Translations under genes and position numbers: made by a program
Shown: one piece after another, positions 51,533 through 60,093 of the stretch
Layout of the letters: each line of letters begins with the position of its first letter
Position numbering within the stretch: the first letter of the stretch is position 1
The notes under the pieces: model-generated
What the model was told of the DNA's origin: nothing
The model's input: the letters and a program-made list of their open reading frames with translations, nothing else
The model's database searches: none
Assembly: GCA_017483225.1 (NCBI GenBank)
Contig: JAFULF010000025.1
Location: 1-64,000 of the forward strand
Source: Alistipes sp.
Lineage (GTDB): Bacteria; Bacteroidota; Bacteroidia; Bacteroidales; Rikenellaceae
Direction of reading: 5' to 3'
DNA: 64,000 bases

Positions 51533-52387
51533 ATGACAACAAAAGACGAAAAGATGGATGAGCAGGTGGGCAAGACGGGGGCCGAGGGGCAACCTTCTGC
51601 CTCGTCCTCCGCTGCGCCACGCCCTCGCCGTCGTCCGCTGCGACTCCCCTTTGATGGGCGGAAGCAGGATGTCGGAGGGTGGGCGTATGACCATCGCATA
51701 GGCTTGTGTATCACGCTGATAGTCTATCTGTCGCTGGGCATTGCCTTCTTCTCGTCGAAGATACTTATGGGGCGCAAACCCCACACGCAGGGGATGTATA
51801 TCGACCTCTCGACCGTCGAGCTGCTCGAACAGGAGCGTGACCGTCTGGCGGAGGAGGTGCGACGTGCCAACTCCAAGATTGATTGGAGCGCTATACGCAA
51901 CACCTCCTCAAACGAGAATGCCCTGAACGAGAACCTGCAAGATGACCGAGGCACGAACACCGCTGCGCTCAACTCCTCGGCGGAGGCTACGGAGCAGCGT
52001 ATGCGTGCCAACCGTGAGGCCTACGAGCGTGGTATGGCGGAGGTGGAGTCCATATCCAAGCGCAGTGAGAGCTCGGGCGAGAGCGACGAGCGTAAGGATA
52101 CCAAGGCGAAGGGGCGGGTCACTGTCTCCTTCTCGTTGAAAAACCCCGTGCGATACTCACGCCACCTTATCAAGCCCGCCTATCGCTGCGAGGGCGGTGG
52201 CGAGGTTGTCGTGAACATCATCGTAAACCAGAGTGGCGAGGTCACCTCGGCGTGGGTTAGCTCCGGAGGCGACGAGTGTATGCGCACAACAGCCGTGCAG
52301 GCTGCACGTGGCTCGAAATTTGATTACAACGAGAGCGCACCGGCGAAGCAGCAGGGGACTATAACTTATATATTCATCCCGCAGTAA
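51533..52387 (+). CDS. TonB-family C-terminal domain protein
   Basis: The 284-residue protein has a Pro/Arg-rich N-terminus, one membrane helix near residue 60 (GLCITLIVYLSLGIAFF), a charged periplasmic helix (about 95-180, LEQERDRLAEEVRRANSKID) and a C-terminal TonB-like domain (GGGEVVVNIIVNQSGEVTSAWV to GTITYIFIPQ). There are no ExbB/ExbD genes nearby, so it is an accessory or orphan energy transducer. Its stop codon overlaps repeat A5. Confidence 0.82.
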   Translation: MTTKDEKMDEQVGKTGAEGQPSASSSAAPRPRRRPLRLPFDGRKQDVGGWAYDHRIGLCITLIVYLSLGIAFFSSKILMGRKPHTQGMYIDLSTVELLEQERDRLAEEVRRANSKIDWSAIRNTSSNENALNENLQDDRGTNTAALNSSAEATEQRMRANREAYERGMAEVESISKRSESSGESDERKDTKAKGRVTVSFSLKNPVRYSRHLIKPAYRCEGGGEVVVNIIVNQSGEVTSAWVSSGGDECMRTTAVQAARGSKFDYNESAPAKQQGTITYIFIPQ

Positions 52388-52510
52388 AAAACCATTTTAA
52401 GGGGTGATTTCTTCCTTTGTCTGCGTGCGACGTGATAGTCACATACGCCGAGTATGCTCCTACCACGTCGTACTCGACGGCGTTGAAATCCCCTCCTTAA
52501 AATGATTTTT
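52386..52510 (+). repeat. Family A structured repeat, copy A5 (subtype I)
   Basis: Starts inside the TAA stop of the TonB-like gene and ends with CTTAAAATGATTTTT at 52496-52510. Interior almost identical to A1 and A7, with GTGCGACGTG/CACGTCGTAC and the GCCGA pentaloop. Confidence 0.9.
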
Positions 52511-52529
52511 ATGGGTTGTGCTGGTGGGT

Positions 52530-52654
52530 AAAAAAACATTTTAAGGGCGATTTACTGCCGCTACCTCATTCTTGGCAATGGGCAGTACGCCAAGTACAGC
52601 ACATCGCCAAGAATCTCGGCGAGCGTTGCAACTCATCACTTAAAAGTGATTTTT
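52530..52654 (+). repeat. Family A structured repeat, copy A6 (subtype II)
   Basis: In tandem with A5 after a 19-bp GGGTTGTGCTGGTGGG-type linker. The right arm has one extra G (CTTAAAAGTGATTTTT), and the internal stem has one mismatch (GGGC/GCAC), so this copy is decaying. Confidence 0.88.
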
Positions 52655-52663
52655 TTGTGTTGT

Positions 52664-52788
52664 GGCGCAAGTATTTAGGGGCTATTAAGGGATTTAAGGG
52701 TTGTTAATGTTGCGCCGAAAGGTTGCGGATTCTTACAACCTTGTCACAACTCGTTTGCGTTTCCCTTAATAACCTTTACCGTTGTGCA
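52664..52788 (+). repeat. Family B repeat, shortened copy
   Basis: GGCGCAAG, two or three TTAAGGG units, TTGCGCCGAAAGGTTGCGG, the core, and a single CCTTTACC right unit before GTTGTGCA. It is about 30 bp shorter than the other copies. Confidence 0.8.
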
Positions 52789-52831
52789 ATATGCTGTTTG
52801 CGCTGCGAACCATTGACTTTACGCACACACT

Positions 52832-53680
52832 ATGATACGAAAACTATACATATCACTCTTACTGCTTGTGTCGGGAATATCTCTTCTCTCGGCGCAGGAG
52901 GTGCAGCCTTTGCAAAATCAAACGCAGGGGGTTGATTCTGTGGCGGTTATCTCTCCACAACAGCAGGGTGTGGCGAAGCGTTTCCCCACCTTCGGCCTAT
53001 GGCGCACATCCTATGTTGCTACGGGATTTCAGACCAACAAGCGCATCAGCGTAAACACTGCCGACGTTAAGTTCCAGTTCAGCATAGCCCTTCACCTATG
53101 GCGCATACGCAACAAGGCCGATATCCTCTTCACCTACACCCAGCATAGCGTCTGGGACATCTACCGCCCTTCGTGTCCCTTCCGAGAGACCGCCTACAAC
53201 CCCGGCATCTGGGCGGCGTGGCAGGTGAGCCGCAAGGTGGAGCTGCTCTTCGGTATTGAGCACGAGTCGAATGGTATGGGAGGGTTGGAGTCCCGCTCCT
53301 TCAACTATGCCACCGTGGCGTGTCTTTACGAGCCCTCGCCATATTGGCGGCTGGGTGCCCGCCTCTGGTACGGCTACTACGACATCGACAACATTGAGCG
53401 CTACTTCCGTTATCGTGGCGTAGGCCACCTCTGGGCGACGGTACACACCCCAAACAACCGCTTCCAGTTTACCGTGTTGGTAAACCCCTCAAATTGGTTT
53501 AAGAACTACAACCTCCACATCGAAACCTCGTGGCGGCTATCAAAAAGAAAAGGCGTAGTGCCATCGCTCTACGCCCAATATAGTTGCGGCTACGGAGATA
53601 CTATGCTCGACTACAACCGCTATCACACCTCCCTCCGGATTGGGATTGCGTTGAAGAATGATAATATCTCCCTCTATTAA
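52832..53680 (+). CDS. pldA: Outer-membrane phospholipase A (PldA/OMPLA type)
   Basis: The 282-residue product has a signal peptide ending LSAQ, then a 12-stranded barrel. Family motifs are DVKFQFSIALHLW, YTQHSVWDIY, CPFRETAYNPG, the active-site HESNG with His and Ser in the order H-x-S-N-G, and the Asn of SRSFNY. OMPLA hydrolyses phospholipids that reach the outer leaflet and acts as a calcium-dependent dimer. Its TAA stop overlaps repeat A7. Confidence 0.9.
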   Translation: MIRKLYISLLLLVSGISLLSAQEVQPLQNQTQGVDSVAVISPQQQGVAKRFPTFGLWRTSYVATGFQTNKRISVNTADVKFQFSIALHLWRIRNKADILFTYTQHSVWDIYRPSCPFRETAYNPGIWAAWQVSRKVELLFGIEHESNGMGGLESRSFNYATVACLYEPSPYWRLGARLWYGYYDIDNIERYFRYRGVGHLWATVHTPNNRFQFTVLVNPSNWFKNYNLHIETSWRLSKRKGVVPSLYAQYSCGYGDTMLDYNRYHTSLRIGIALKNDNISLY

Positions 53681-53803
53681 AAAACCATTTTAAGGGGTGA
53701 TTTCTGCCTTTGTCTGCGTGCGACGTGATAGTCACATACGCCGAGTATGCTCCTACCACGTCGTACTCGACGGCGTTGAAATCCCCTCCTTAAAATGATT
53801 TTT
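53679..53803 (+). repeat. Family A structured repeat, copy A7 (subtype I)
   Basis: It fills the gap between the convergent pldA and antiporter genes. It starts in the pldA TAA stop and ends 3 bp before the antiporter stop (53807). Interior matches A1 and A5 with one base change. Confidence 0.9.
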
Positions 53804-53806
53804 CTT

Positions 53807-55297
53807 TTAGAAGCGGATGACATCATCCAATCCCAACTCCTTATAGTGCGCCTGCAACTCCTCGTTGCGGTCGGAGAGTATGAGCAGCTTATCGCCGAGT
53901 TGTAGCGGTGTCTTGCCCTTAGGCACGAAGTAGTCGCCATCACGACACACCATCACAACGAGCGTATTATCAGGGAGTTTGATATGGCTCAGCTCATTGC
54001 CCGAGGCGAGCATCTGCTCATTCACATCCACCTCCGTAAATGCAGACTTCATACGGTCCTGCACCGCATCGCCGAAGGAGGTCTCCTTTTCGGAGTATGC
54101 CACACCGAAGGCGTTGGCTGCGCCGCTGACCGTCGTACCCTGCATAACCAGCGAGATGATGGTCACGATAAAGACCACGTTGAAAATCAGGTCGGCGTGC
54201 TCGATGCCCTCCACAAGCGGATAGGTGGCAAAGATGATAGGCACGGCACCTCGCAGGCCCACCCACGCAATGTAGCTGCGGGCCTTGAAGGTGTAGCGAC
54301 GGAAGGGTGCCATACAGGCAAATACCGCCGCAGGGCGTGCCACAAACATCATAAAGAGGGCCACGCCCACGCCCAGCAGCAGCGTGTGAGGCTCCAAGAG
54401 CGAGCGCACATTGACCAGCAGGCCGAGCATTATGAACATAATAATCTGCACGAGCCACGTCACGCCGTCGAAGAAGGTTATGAGCGTGCGCTTATGCACA
54501 ATCTTATGGTTGCCGACAACGAGGCCGGCGATATATACCGCCAGGTAGCCGTTGCCGTTGATGAGCGACGTGAAGGAGAAGGTGAAGAATACGAATGCCA
54601 GCAGCAGCACCGAGTAGAGCGAGGCGTTGTTGATGTTTATCTTGTTGATGCTCCACACCGCCGCCTTACCCAGCAGGAAGCCCAGAGCACATCCCAGCAC
54701 CATCTGCACCAAGAAGAGCACGATGCTTGCCCCTACACCCATACTCTCGCGTGTGGGCGAGAGTAGCGCAACGAGCAGCACCACAAGCACATACGCCATT
54801 GGGTCATTCGAGCCGCTCTCCAACTCCAACATTGGTCGCAGGTTCTCACGCAGGCCCTGCTTCTTGCTTCGCAGGATAGAGAACACCGAGGCGGAGTCGG
54901 TCGAGGACATCGTCGAGGCGAGCAGCAGTGCCGTAGGGAACGACAGCGCAACACCTGCCAGCGGGCTGACTAAATAGACAAACCCCGCAACGATAATGGC
55001 CGTGAGGAGCACACCCACCGTCGAGAGCACCAATCCCGGAGCCAGCACCGGCTTTATCTCCGAGAACTTCGTATCCATACCGCCCGAGAAGAGGATGATA
55101 CAGAGCGCCAACATACCGATAAACTGCGTCAGTTCCGGCGAGTTGAACGACAATATCTCGTAGCCAAAGAATAGTCCCACCGCCAAAAACAGCAGCAGGG
55201 CAGGTGCTCCAAAGCGGTAGGCAAACTTACCTGCCACCACGGCACTGAAAAGTAGGATTGCTCCTATCAGTAAGAAGTTTTCACTCGTAATCTCCAT
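53807..55297 (-). CDS. Cation/proton antiporter, NhaP2/CvrA type
   Basis: About 496 residues. The N-terminal CPA1 exchanger domain (12 helices, about 1-395) has GGMDTKFSEIKPVLAPGLVLSTVG, STMSSTDSASVFSILRSK and LELESGSNDPMAYVL, with the ion-binding Asp. The C-terminal TrkA_C-like domain (about 415-490, IKLPDNTLVVMVCRDGDYFV) probably senses a nucleotide. Members exchange potassium or sodium for protons. The ATG at 55297 abuts repeat A8; a second in-frame ATG (55306) lies inside the repeat arm and would add MKK. Confidence 0.93.
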   Translation of the reverse strand: MEITSENFLLIGAILLFSAVVAGKFAYRFGAPALLLFLAVGLFFGYEILSFNSPELTQFIGMLALCIILFSGGMDTKFSEIKPVLAPGLVLSTVGVLLTAIIVAGFVYLVSPLAGVALSFPTALLLASTMSSTDSASVFSILRSKKQGLRENLRPMLELESGSNDPMAYVLVVLLVALLSPTRESMGVGASIVLFLVQMVLGCALGFLLGKAAVWSINKININNASLYSVLLLAFVFFTFSFTSLINGNGYLAVYIAGLVVGNHKIVHKRTLITFFDGVTWLVQIIMFIMLGLLVNVRSLLEPHTLLLGVGVALFMMFVARPAAVFACMAPFRRYTFKARSYIAWVGLRGAVPIIFATYPLVEGIEHADLIFNVVFIVTIISLVMQGTTVSGAANAFGVAYSEKETSFGDAVQDRMKSAFTEVDVNEQMLASGNELSHIKLPDNTLVVMVCRDGDYFVPKGKTPLQLGDKLLILSDRNEELQAHYKELGLDDVIRF

Positions 55298-55422
55298 TTT
55301 TTTCATTTTTAGGGGCAACTGCTGCCTTTGTCTGCGTGTGGTTTGATGGTCACATACGGTAAGTATGCTCTCACCAAACCATACTCGACAGCGTTGCATT
55401 TACCTCCTAAAAATGAAAAAAA
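55297..55422 (+). repeat. Family A structured repeat, copy A8 (subtype IV)
   Basis: Arms TTTTTTTCATTTTTAGG (55297-55313) and CCTAAAAATGAAAAAAA (55406-55422), 17 bp perfect. The internal stem is GTGTGGTTTG/CAAACCATAC with hairpin CATAC-GGTAA-GTATG. It abuts the start codon of the antiporter gene. Confidence 0.88.
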
Positions 55423-55525
55423 CTCACTTTTTGGGAGGTCTCAGTTACCTTAATTTATCTTCAAAACCCTTGACGGCTGGGTATTTTCACCTTAAAAAAA
55501 GAGAAAATGCCCTTTGCCGTTAGGC

Positions 55526-55708
55526 TCTGCTTTGTCTGCGTGTGGTTTGATGGTCACATACATTCTCGGAGCGGTAGCGACTAAGCCTCCCTTTCTCAAA
55601 GGGAGGTTTGGAGGGAATGTAAATGTAAAAATCCCATAATCGCAGATTATGCTCCCACCAAACCATACTCGACAGCGTTGCATTTACCTCCTAAAAATGA
55701 AAAAAAAC
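55526..55708 (+). repeat. Family A repeat, interrupted copy A9 (subtype IV)
   Basis: The left part (TTTGTCTGCGTGTGGTTTGA) ends near 55561. A roughly 80-bp insert follows with the hairpin GCCTCCCTTT-CTC-AAAGGGAGG. The right part resumes at about 55643 (ATTATGCTCCCACCAAACC) and ends CCTAAAAATGAAAAAAAA. The flank CTCACTTTTGGGAGGTCTCA is shared with A8, so a larger block was duplicated. 55423-55525 and 55709-55803 hold no gene. Confidence 0.8.
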
Positions 55709-55803
55709 TCACTTTTGGGAGGTCTCAGTTACCTTATCTCTACATCTTTTGCGCTGTCATCGTCTGCGCCCGACCTTAGCCGAGCGCAAACCTGACATCT
55801 CCT

Positions 55804-56301
55804 CTATTTCAGCATCATCACGCTGCCGATAGGGCGGTACTCCAACTCGGCGTACTCGAATGCCTGGGCAGCGGCAAAACTACCGTCCGGCAGGTCGTAA
55901 ACGAGCACCGTGAGGCCCGAGGCATCGTCGGTAGGCAGTGCCATAAATGCCTTGTAGTCACCCTTTCCCAGAGCATCAAGCACCTTGCCACGCAGGTTGC
56001 GGTCGTAGGAGAGGGTACGGCGGCGCAGGAAGCACTTGCGTTCCAAGTGGTACGGCTCTCCATCGCCGGCAAGGCGACCCAGCAGCAGCACTGCGCCCGT
56101 GAGGGCTATGCCGATGCCGGCAATAACCAATGCCGAGTGCAGCGTGTCGCTCACGGCACCATCACCAAGCAGGCTGCCAAGCAGTGGCAACACAATGCCC
56201 ACGACAATTATCAAAGCAGGTATCAATATACTCTTACGGCGGCGCACTACCGCTCCGTCACACGAGGCGTATAGTGTCTCGCAAAATTTCTTCGTATTCA
56301 T
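55804..56301 (-). CDS. Membrane protein, function unknown
   Basis: The 165-residue product has two membrane helices (ILIPALIIVVGIVLPLLGSLL and TLHSALVIAGIGIALTGAVLLL) between a basic N-terminus and a C-terminal cytoplasmic domain (about 85-165, ALGKGDYKAFMALPTDDASGLTVLVYDLPDG). Similar proteins occur in Bacteroidales without an assigned role. The frame is open to 56364, but the upstream part is repeat remnant. The ATG lies about 4 bp from a subtype IV repeat fragment, as for the antiporter gene. Confidence 0.72.
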   Translation of the reverse strand: MNTKKFCETLYASCDGAVVRRRKSILIPALIIVVGIVLPLLGSLLGDGAVSDTLHSALVIAGIGIALTGAVLLLGRLAGDGEPYHLERKCFLRRRTLSYDRNLRGKVLDALGKGDYKAFMALPTDDASGLTVLVYDLPDGSFAAAQAFEYAELEYRPIGSVMMLK

Positions 56302-56304
56302 TTC

Positions 56305-56505
56305 TCTATTTTTAGGGGAAACTGCTGCCTTCGTCTGCATCTTTTGCGGCGGCCACATATACAAGGGTTATTAAGGAATTTAGAGAGTTTAGTGAGTTCA
56401 AGAATTTGTAAAGGGGGTATCTTAATACCCATTGAAACCTCTAATCTCCCTTAGCACCCCTTAATAGCCATTAATACTCTTTAACAGCCCTTAAATTACC
56501 TTTGT
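56305..56505 (+). repeat. Remnants of A (subtype IV) and B/D-type arrays
   Basis: 56305-56340 keeps the left arm and TTTTTAGGGGAAACTGCTGCC of family A. 56366-56505 holds GTTATTAAGGAATTTAGAG and later CCCTTAGCACCCCTTAATAG, CTTTAACAGCCCTTAA units. From 56506 to 56743 I see no gene, only a TATTTTTG-like box on the minus strand (about 56514-56521). Confidence 0.65.
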
Positions 56506-56743
56506 TCCCGATGCAAAAATAGCAAAACAATCTCTTTGGAGGGCATCTGTTTCCCTGTTGTTTGTGTAAGTTTTGTCTGTTTTTCTATTCTCCCCCCCCC
56601 GATGTTGTGTGCCTCGTCCCGTTTACTCAAATCACAAAATATTAAACTCATTTTTTTGGGGTGAGGCCTCTTCAACATACTCTCCTCATTTGAGGGGCTC
56701 TGCTTGGGTTGCAGAGGGTGGCACGTGGTCACCCGGCACGGAA

Positions 56744-57112
56744 TCACAGACGCAATACACACAGCGCATAGAGGTAATACTCTATGACCCTGCTACATAG
56801 ACGGTAAGCGTTAAACTCTGCGCAGTAGGCTGCACCACTCGCCGTGGCGTGCATTGTCGAACCACCAAGCAGCAGGCGAGGTGCCGGTGTGCGGTGGGGT
56901 GTTGCCGTCGTACTTGTCGGGGCAACGCTCGGTTGCACGTGGCTCTCCGCCAGAGGGTTGCATCTGCGCTCGCAGGTTATCTCCTGCGCATAGTCACTGC
57001 GGAGCAGGAGGTGCTCCTGCACTTTGTGGGGGTTGGATATGGCGCAAGGTCTCTCGCTCGGCACGAAGCAGGTGCCGAGAAGCAGCAGTAGCGTTATCAC
57101 AAACCCTCTCAT
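56744..57112 (-). CDS. Small exported protein, function unknown
   Basis: The 122-residue product has a signal peptide (MRGFVITLLLLLGTCFVPSE) and then no recognisable domain. The C-terminus (YCAEFNAYRLCSRVIEYYLY) is followed by a short hydrophobic ALCVLRL end. It starts 10 nt after the korB stop on the same strand, so it may be expressed with korAB. The reality of the gene is supported by its signal peptide and position only. A two-codon-longer start at 57118 is possible. Confidence 0.5.
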   Translation of the reverse strand: MRGFVITLLLLLGTCFVPSERPCAISNPHKVQEHLLLRSDYAQEITCERRCNPLAESHVQPSVAPTSTTATPHRTPAPRLLLGGSTMHATASGAAYCAEFNAYRLCSRVIEYYLYALCVLRL

Positions 57113-57122
57113 AGTCAATCTT

Positions 57123-58154
57123 TTACTTTACCTCCCACGTGTCGCCGCTACGGAGCAGGTCGTCCATCGTGCGGATAGGGCTCGCCTCACGCACACGGTT
57201 GAGTTGCGCCTCCACCGCCTCGTCATAGATGCACGGCTCCTCGACCTCTCGGATGATACCCAGAGCTACGGGGTAGTCGGGGTAGCGCATCGCCGCAAGC
57301 ATACAGTGCAGAGTCGTATCCTCGCAGTGGGCATCGTGGGTCAGCACATCCTCCTCCGTGTAGCCATCCTCGCCGAGGGTCACGACCTTCAAGCGCAGGC
57401 CGTCGAGCACAAGGCCCTTATCCTTATTGGCGCCGAAGAGCATCTTCTCGCCATGGCGCAGGGTGATGGTGTGCTCGGCACGTGTGGCCTTGTCGCCGGC
57501 AAAGTCGGCGTGGGTCTTATTGTTGAAAATCATACAATTAACGAGGGCCTCGACCACCGACATACCTCGGTGTTTGGCAGCCGCCACGAGCAGCTCCTTC
57601 GTAAGCATCACCTCGGCATCCACCGTGCGGGCGAAGAATGTTCCCTTGGCACCTATGGCGAGTTCGCCGGGGTTGAAGGGGTGCTCCACGGTGCCGTAAG
57701 GCGAGGTCTTGGTCACCTTGCCGAGCTTGGTGGTTGGCGAGTACTGGCCTTTGGTCAGGCCGTAAATCTCGTTATTGAAGAGTATCAGGTTCAGGTCCAC
57801 ATTGCGTCGTATGGCGTGGATGAAGTGGTTGCCACCGATGGCGAGCGAGTCGCCGTCGCCGGTGCATACCCACACCGAGAGGTCGGGGTTGGCGACCTTG
57901 ATGCCCGTAGCCACCGCTGCGGCACGGCCGTGGATGGTGTGGAAGCCGTAGGTGCGCATATAGTATATGAAGCGTGACGAGCAGCCGATGCCCGATACGA
58001 AGACGAACTTCTCGTGCGGCTTGCCCAGCGCCTCGGCAACCTCCGGCAGGGCTCGTTGTACGGCATTCAGCACGGCGTGGTCGCCACAGCCGGCGCACCA
58101 CTTGACCTGCTGGTCGGACTTGAAATCTTCGGGTGTATATCTATATTCTGCCAT
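57123..58154 (-). CDS. korB: 2-oxoacid:ferredoxin oxidoreductase, beta subunit
   Basis: The 343-residue thiamine-diphosphate subunit has KWCAGCGDHAVLNAVQRAL, the cofactor motif CTGDGDSLAIGGNHFIHA and FNNEIYGLTKGQYSPTT. With KorA it oxidatively decarboxylates 2-oxoglutarate (or another 2-oxoacid) to the acyl-CoA and reduces ferredoxin, replacing the aerobic dehydrogenase in anaerobes. It starts 4 nt after korA. Confidence 0.95.
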   Translation of the reverse strand: MAEYRYTPEDFKSDQQVKWCAGCGDHAVLNAVQRALPEVAEALGKPHEKFVFVSGIGCSSRFIYYMRTYGFHTIHGRAAAVATGIKVANPDLSVWVCTGDGDSLAIGGNHFIHAIRRNVDLNLILFNNEIYGLTKGQYSPTTKLGKVTKTSPYGTVEHPFNPGELAIGAKGTFFARTVDAEVMLTKELLVAAAKHRGMSVVEALVNCMIFNNKTHADFAGDKATRAEHTITLRHGEKMLFGANKDKGLVLDGLRLKVVTLGEDGYTEEDVLTHDAHCEDTTLHCMLAAMRYPDYPVALGIIREVEEPCIYDEAVEAQLNRVREASPIRTMDDLLRSGDTWEVK

Positions 58155-58158
58155 AGCT

Positions 58159-59997
58159 CTAATCGAAGTATTTGTTCAGAGTATCAATCAGTTCACTAAC
58201 CGTGAAAGGTTGTCCTTCAACCTTGTTGTACTGCTCGAAGTGAAGGTGTGGAAAACTGCTGCGCAGGTGTGCGGCGAGTTGTCCCTCGTTGAGCTCGCAT
58301 ACCACCACGTGGCGGAAGCCGGTAAGGCACTGCTCCGTGCCTTTTGGCAGTGGGTTGAGGTAGTTCAGGTGGCAGAGGCTCACGCTGTGGCCCTTGCTGC
58401 GCATCTGCTCCACGGCACTTTGCAGGTGGCCTCGTGTACCTCCCCAGCCCACAACGAGCACCTCGCCCGTAGCATCGCCGAAGATGCTCTGTGCCGGTAT
58501 GTCGTCGGCCACGGCGGCAACCTTCGCTGCACGTGTGGCGACCATTGTGGCGTGGTTGGCAGGGTCGTAGGAGATATTTCCCGTCAGGGCATTCTTCTCC
58601 AAGCCGCCGATGCGGTGTTGGCACCCCTTGCGACCTGCCTCTGCCCAGCGGCGCACATATCGCTCGTCACGGGCGTAAGGCTTGAAGTCGCCGTCGCACT
58701 CCGCAGGCTCGGGAGCGGTGATTGTCGGCATATCGGCCATCGAAGGTATGCGCCACGCCTCGGAGGAGTTGGCTATAAAGCCGTCGGTGAGCAGCACCAC
58801 GGGGGTCATATGCTCCACGGCGATACGTGCCGCCTCGAAGGCGTAGTCGAAGCAGTCGCTCGGCGAGGAGGCTGCGATGACCGGCACGGGACACTCTCCA
58901 TTGCGGCCGTGCAGTGCCTGCATCAGGTCGCTCTGCTCGGTCTTGGTAGGCAGGCCCGTAGAAGGTCCGCCACGCTGTACATCCACAACCACGAGGGGCA
59001 GCTCTGCCATCACGGCAAGTCCCAACGCCTCGCTTTTGAGCGAGAGGCCCGGGCCCGAGGTTGTTGTCACGGCGAGTGAGCCGGCATACGAGGCACCTAT
59101 GGCGGTGCAGATGCCCGCAATCTCATCCTCTGCCTGCACGGTCTTGACACCGAGGCTCTTATGCTTTGCCAGCTCCTCCAAGATTACCGTTGCCGGCGTG
59201 ATGGGGTAGGAGCCGCAGAAGAGCGGTCGGGAGCAACGCTCGGCGGCGGCGATGAAGCCCCACGACGTGGCGACGTTGCCGTTGATGGTGCGGTAGTGAC
59301 CCTTTGTCAGCCCCGCAGGCTCCACGGCATACGAGCAGTGGAAGAGGTGGTTGTTGGCGGCATAGTTGTAGCCCGCATCTATGGCGAGGCGGTTTGCCTC
59401 GGCTACCGATGGGTTCTTGCTGCCGAACTTATGGTCGATGTATTGGGATGCGTGGTCACTGCTCTTACCTGTGATGTAGAGGCAGATGCCCAGCGCAAAC
59501 ATATTCTTGCATTTGAGGCGTGATTTGTTGTCGAGCTCCACACCTGCCAGAGCCTCACGTGTCATTGTCGTTATGCGCACCAGCGCCACGTTGTAGCCCG
59601 TAAGACCCAACTCCTCCACGGGGTTGTCTGTCTTAAACTCCGCCTTGGCGAGGTTGTCGGCCGTCAGTGTGTCGGCATCGACGATGATTGTGGCGTTGGG
59701 CTTCACGAAGCGGCGGTTGGCCTTCAACGCCGCAGGGTTCATAGCCACAAGCACATCGCACGCATCGCCGGGGTTGTTTACCCCTGCCGTGCCGAAGTGT
59801 ACCTGAAAGCCCGAAACGCCGGCGATAGTACCCTGAGGAGCACGTATCTCTGCCGGGTAGTCGGGGAATGTGGAGATGGCGTTGCCCGCCAGCGCCGAGG
59901 TCTCCGAGAAGAGTGTTCCCGTGAGCTGCATACCGTCGCCGGAGTCGCCCGAAAAGCGAATCACAACATCCTGCAAAGTGGTCTTTTCTTGTTCCAT
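58159..59997 (-). CDS. korA: 2-oxoacid:ferredoxin oxidoreductase, alpha (gamma-alpha fused) subunit
   Basis: About 612 residues from the ATG at 59997. The N-terminal gamma domain (1-190) has VVIRFSGDSGDGMQLTGTLF and the loop FPDYPAEIRAPQGT. The alpha domain (about 210-580) has GSYPITPATVILEEL, the substrate loop AEDEIAG, and TTSGPGLSLKSEALGLA. The long frame from 60054 is rejected because the -7 box at 60024-60031 lies within it. The first gene of the korAB unit. Confidence 0.95.
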   Translation of the reverse strand: MEQEKTTLQDVVIRFSGDSGDGMQLTGTLFSETSALAGNAISTFPDYPAEIRAPQGTIAGVSGFQVHFGTAGVNNPGDACDVLVAMNPAALKANRRFVKPNATIIVDADTLTADNLAKAEFKTDNPVEELGLTGYNVALVRITTMTREALAGVELDNKSRLKCKNMFALGICLYITGKSSDHASQYIDHKFGSKNPSVAEANRLAIDAGYNYAANNHLFHCSYAVEPAGLTKGHYRTINGNVATSWGFIAAAERCSRPLFCGSYPITPATVILEELAKHKSLGVKTVQAEDEIAGICTAIGASYAGSLAVTTTSGPGLSLKSEALGLAVMAELPLVVVDVQRGGPSTGLPTKTEQSDLMQALHGRNGECPVPVIAASSPSDCFDYAFEAARIAVEHMTPVVLLTDGFIANSSEAWRIPSMADMPTITAPEPAECDGDFKPYARDERYVRRWAEAGRKGCQHRIGGLEKNALTGNISYDPANHATMVATRAAKVAAVADDIPAQSIFGDATGEVLVVGWGGTRGHLQSAVEQMRSKGHSVSLCHLNYLNPLPKGTEQCLTGFRHVVVCELNEGQLAAHLRSSFPHLHFEQYNKVEGQPFTVSELIDTLNKYFD

Positions 59998-60023
59998 TTT
60001 TGGATTTAGGATTAAAAATCCTA

Positions 60024-60031
60024 CAAAAGTA
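60024..60031 (-). promoter_or_regulatory. -7 box of the korAB promoter
   Basis: TACTTTTG on the minus strand, 27 bp upstream of the korA ATG. Confidence 0.65.
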
Positions 60032-60093
60032 GAAAAGATTGGCAGATTTTGCAAAGAATCGGGGCGGATTTTTACGGATGCACCGCCCTATCT

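Noticed and set aside
53677..53943. Minus-strand frames within repeats (also 1251-1472) sharing GVCDYHVARRQR
   Set aside because: The shared peptide is only the translation of family A subtype I repeats, not a gene family.
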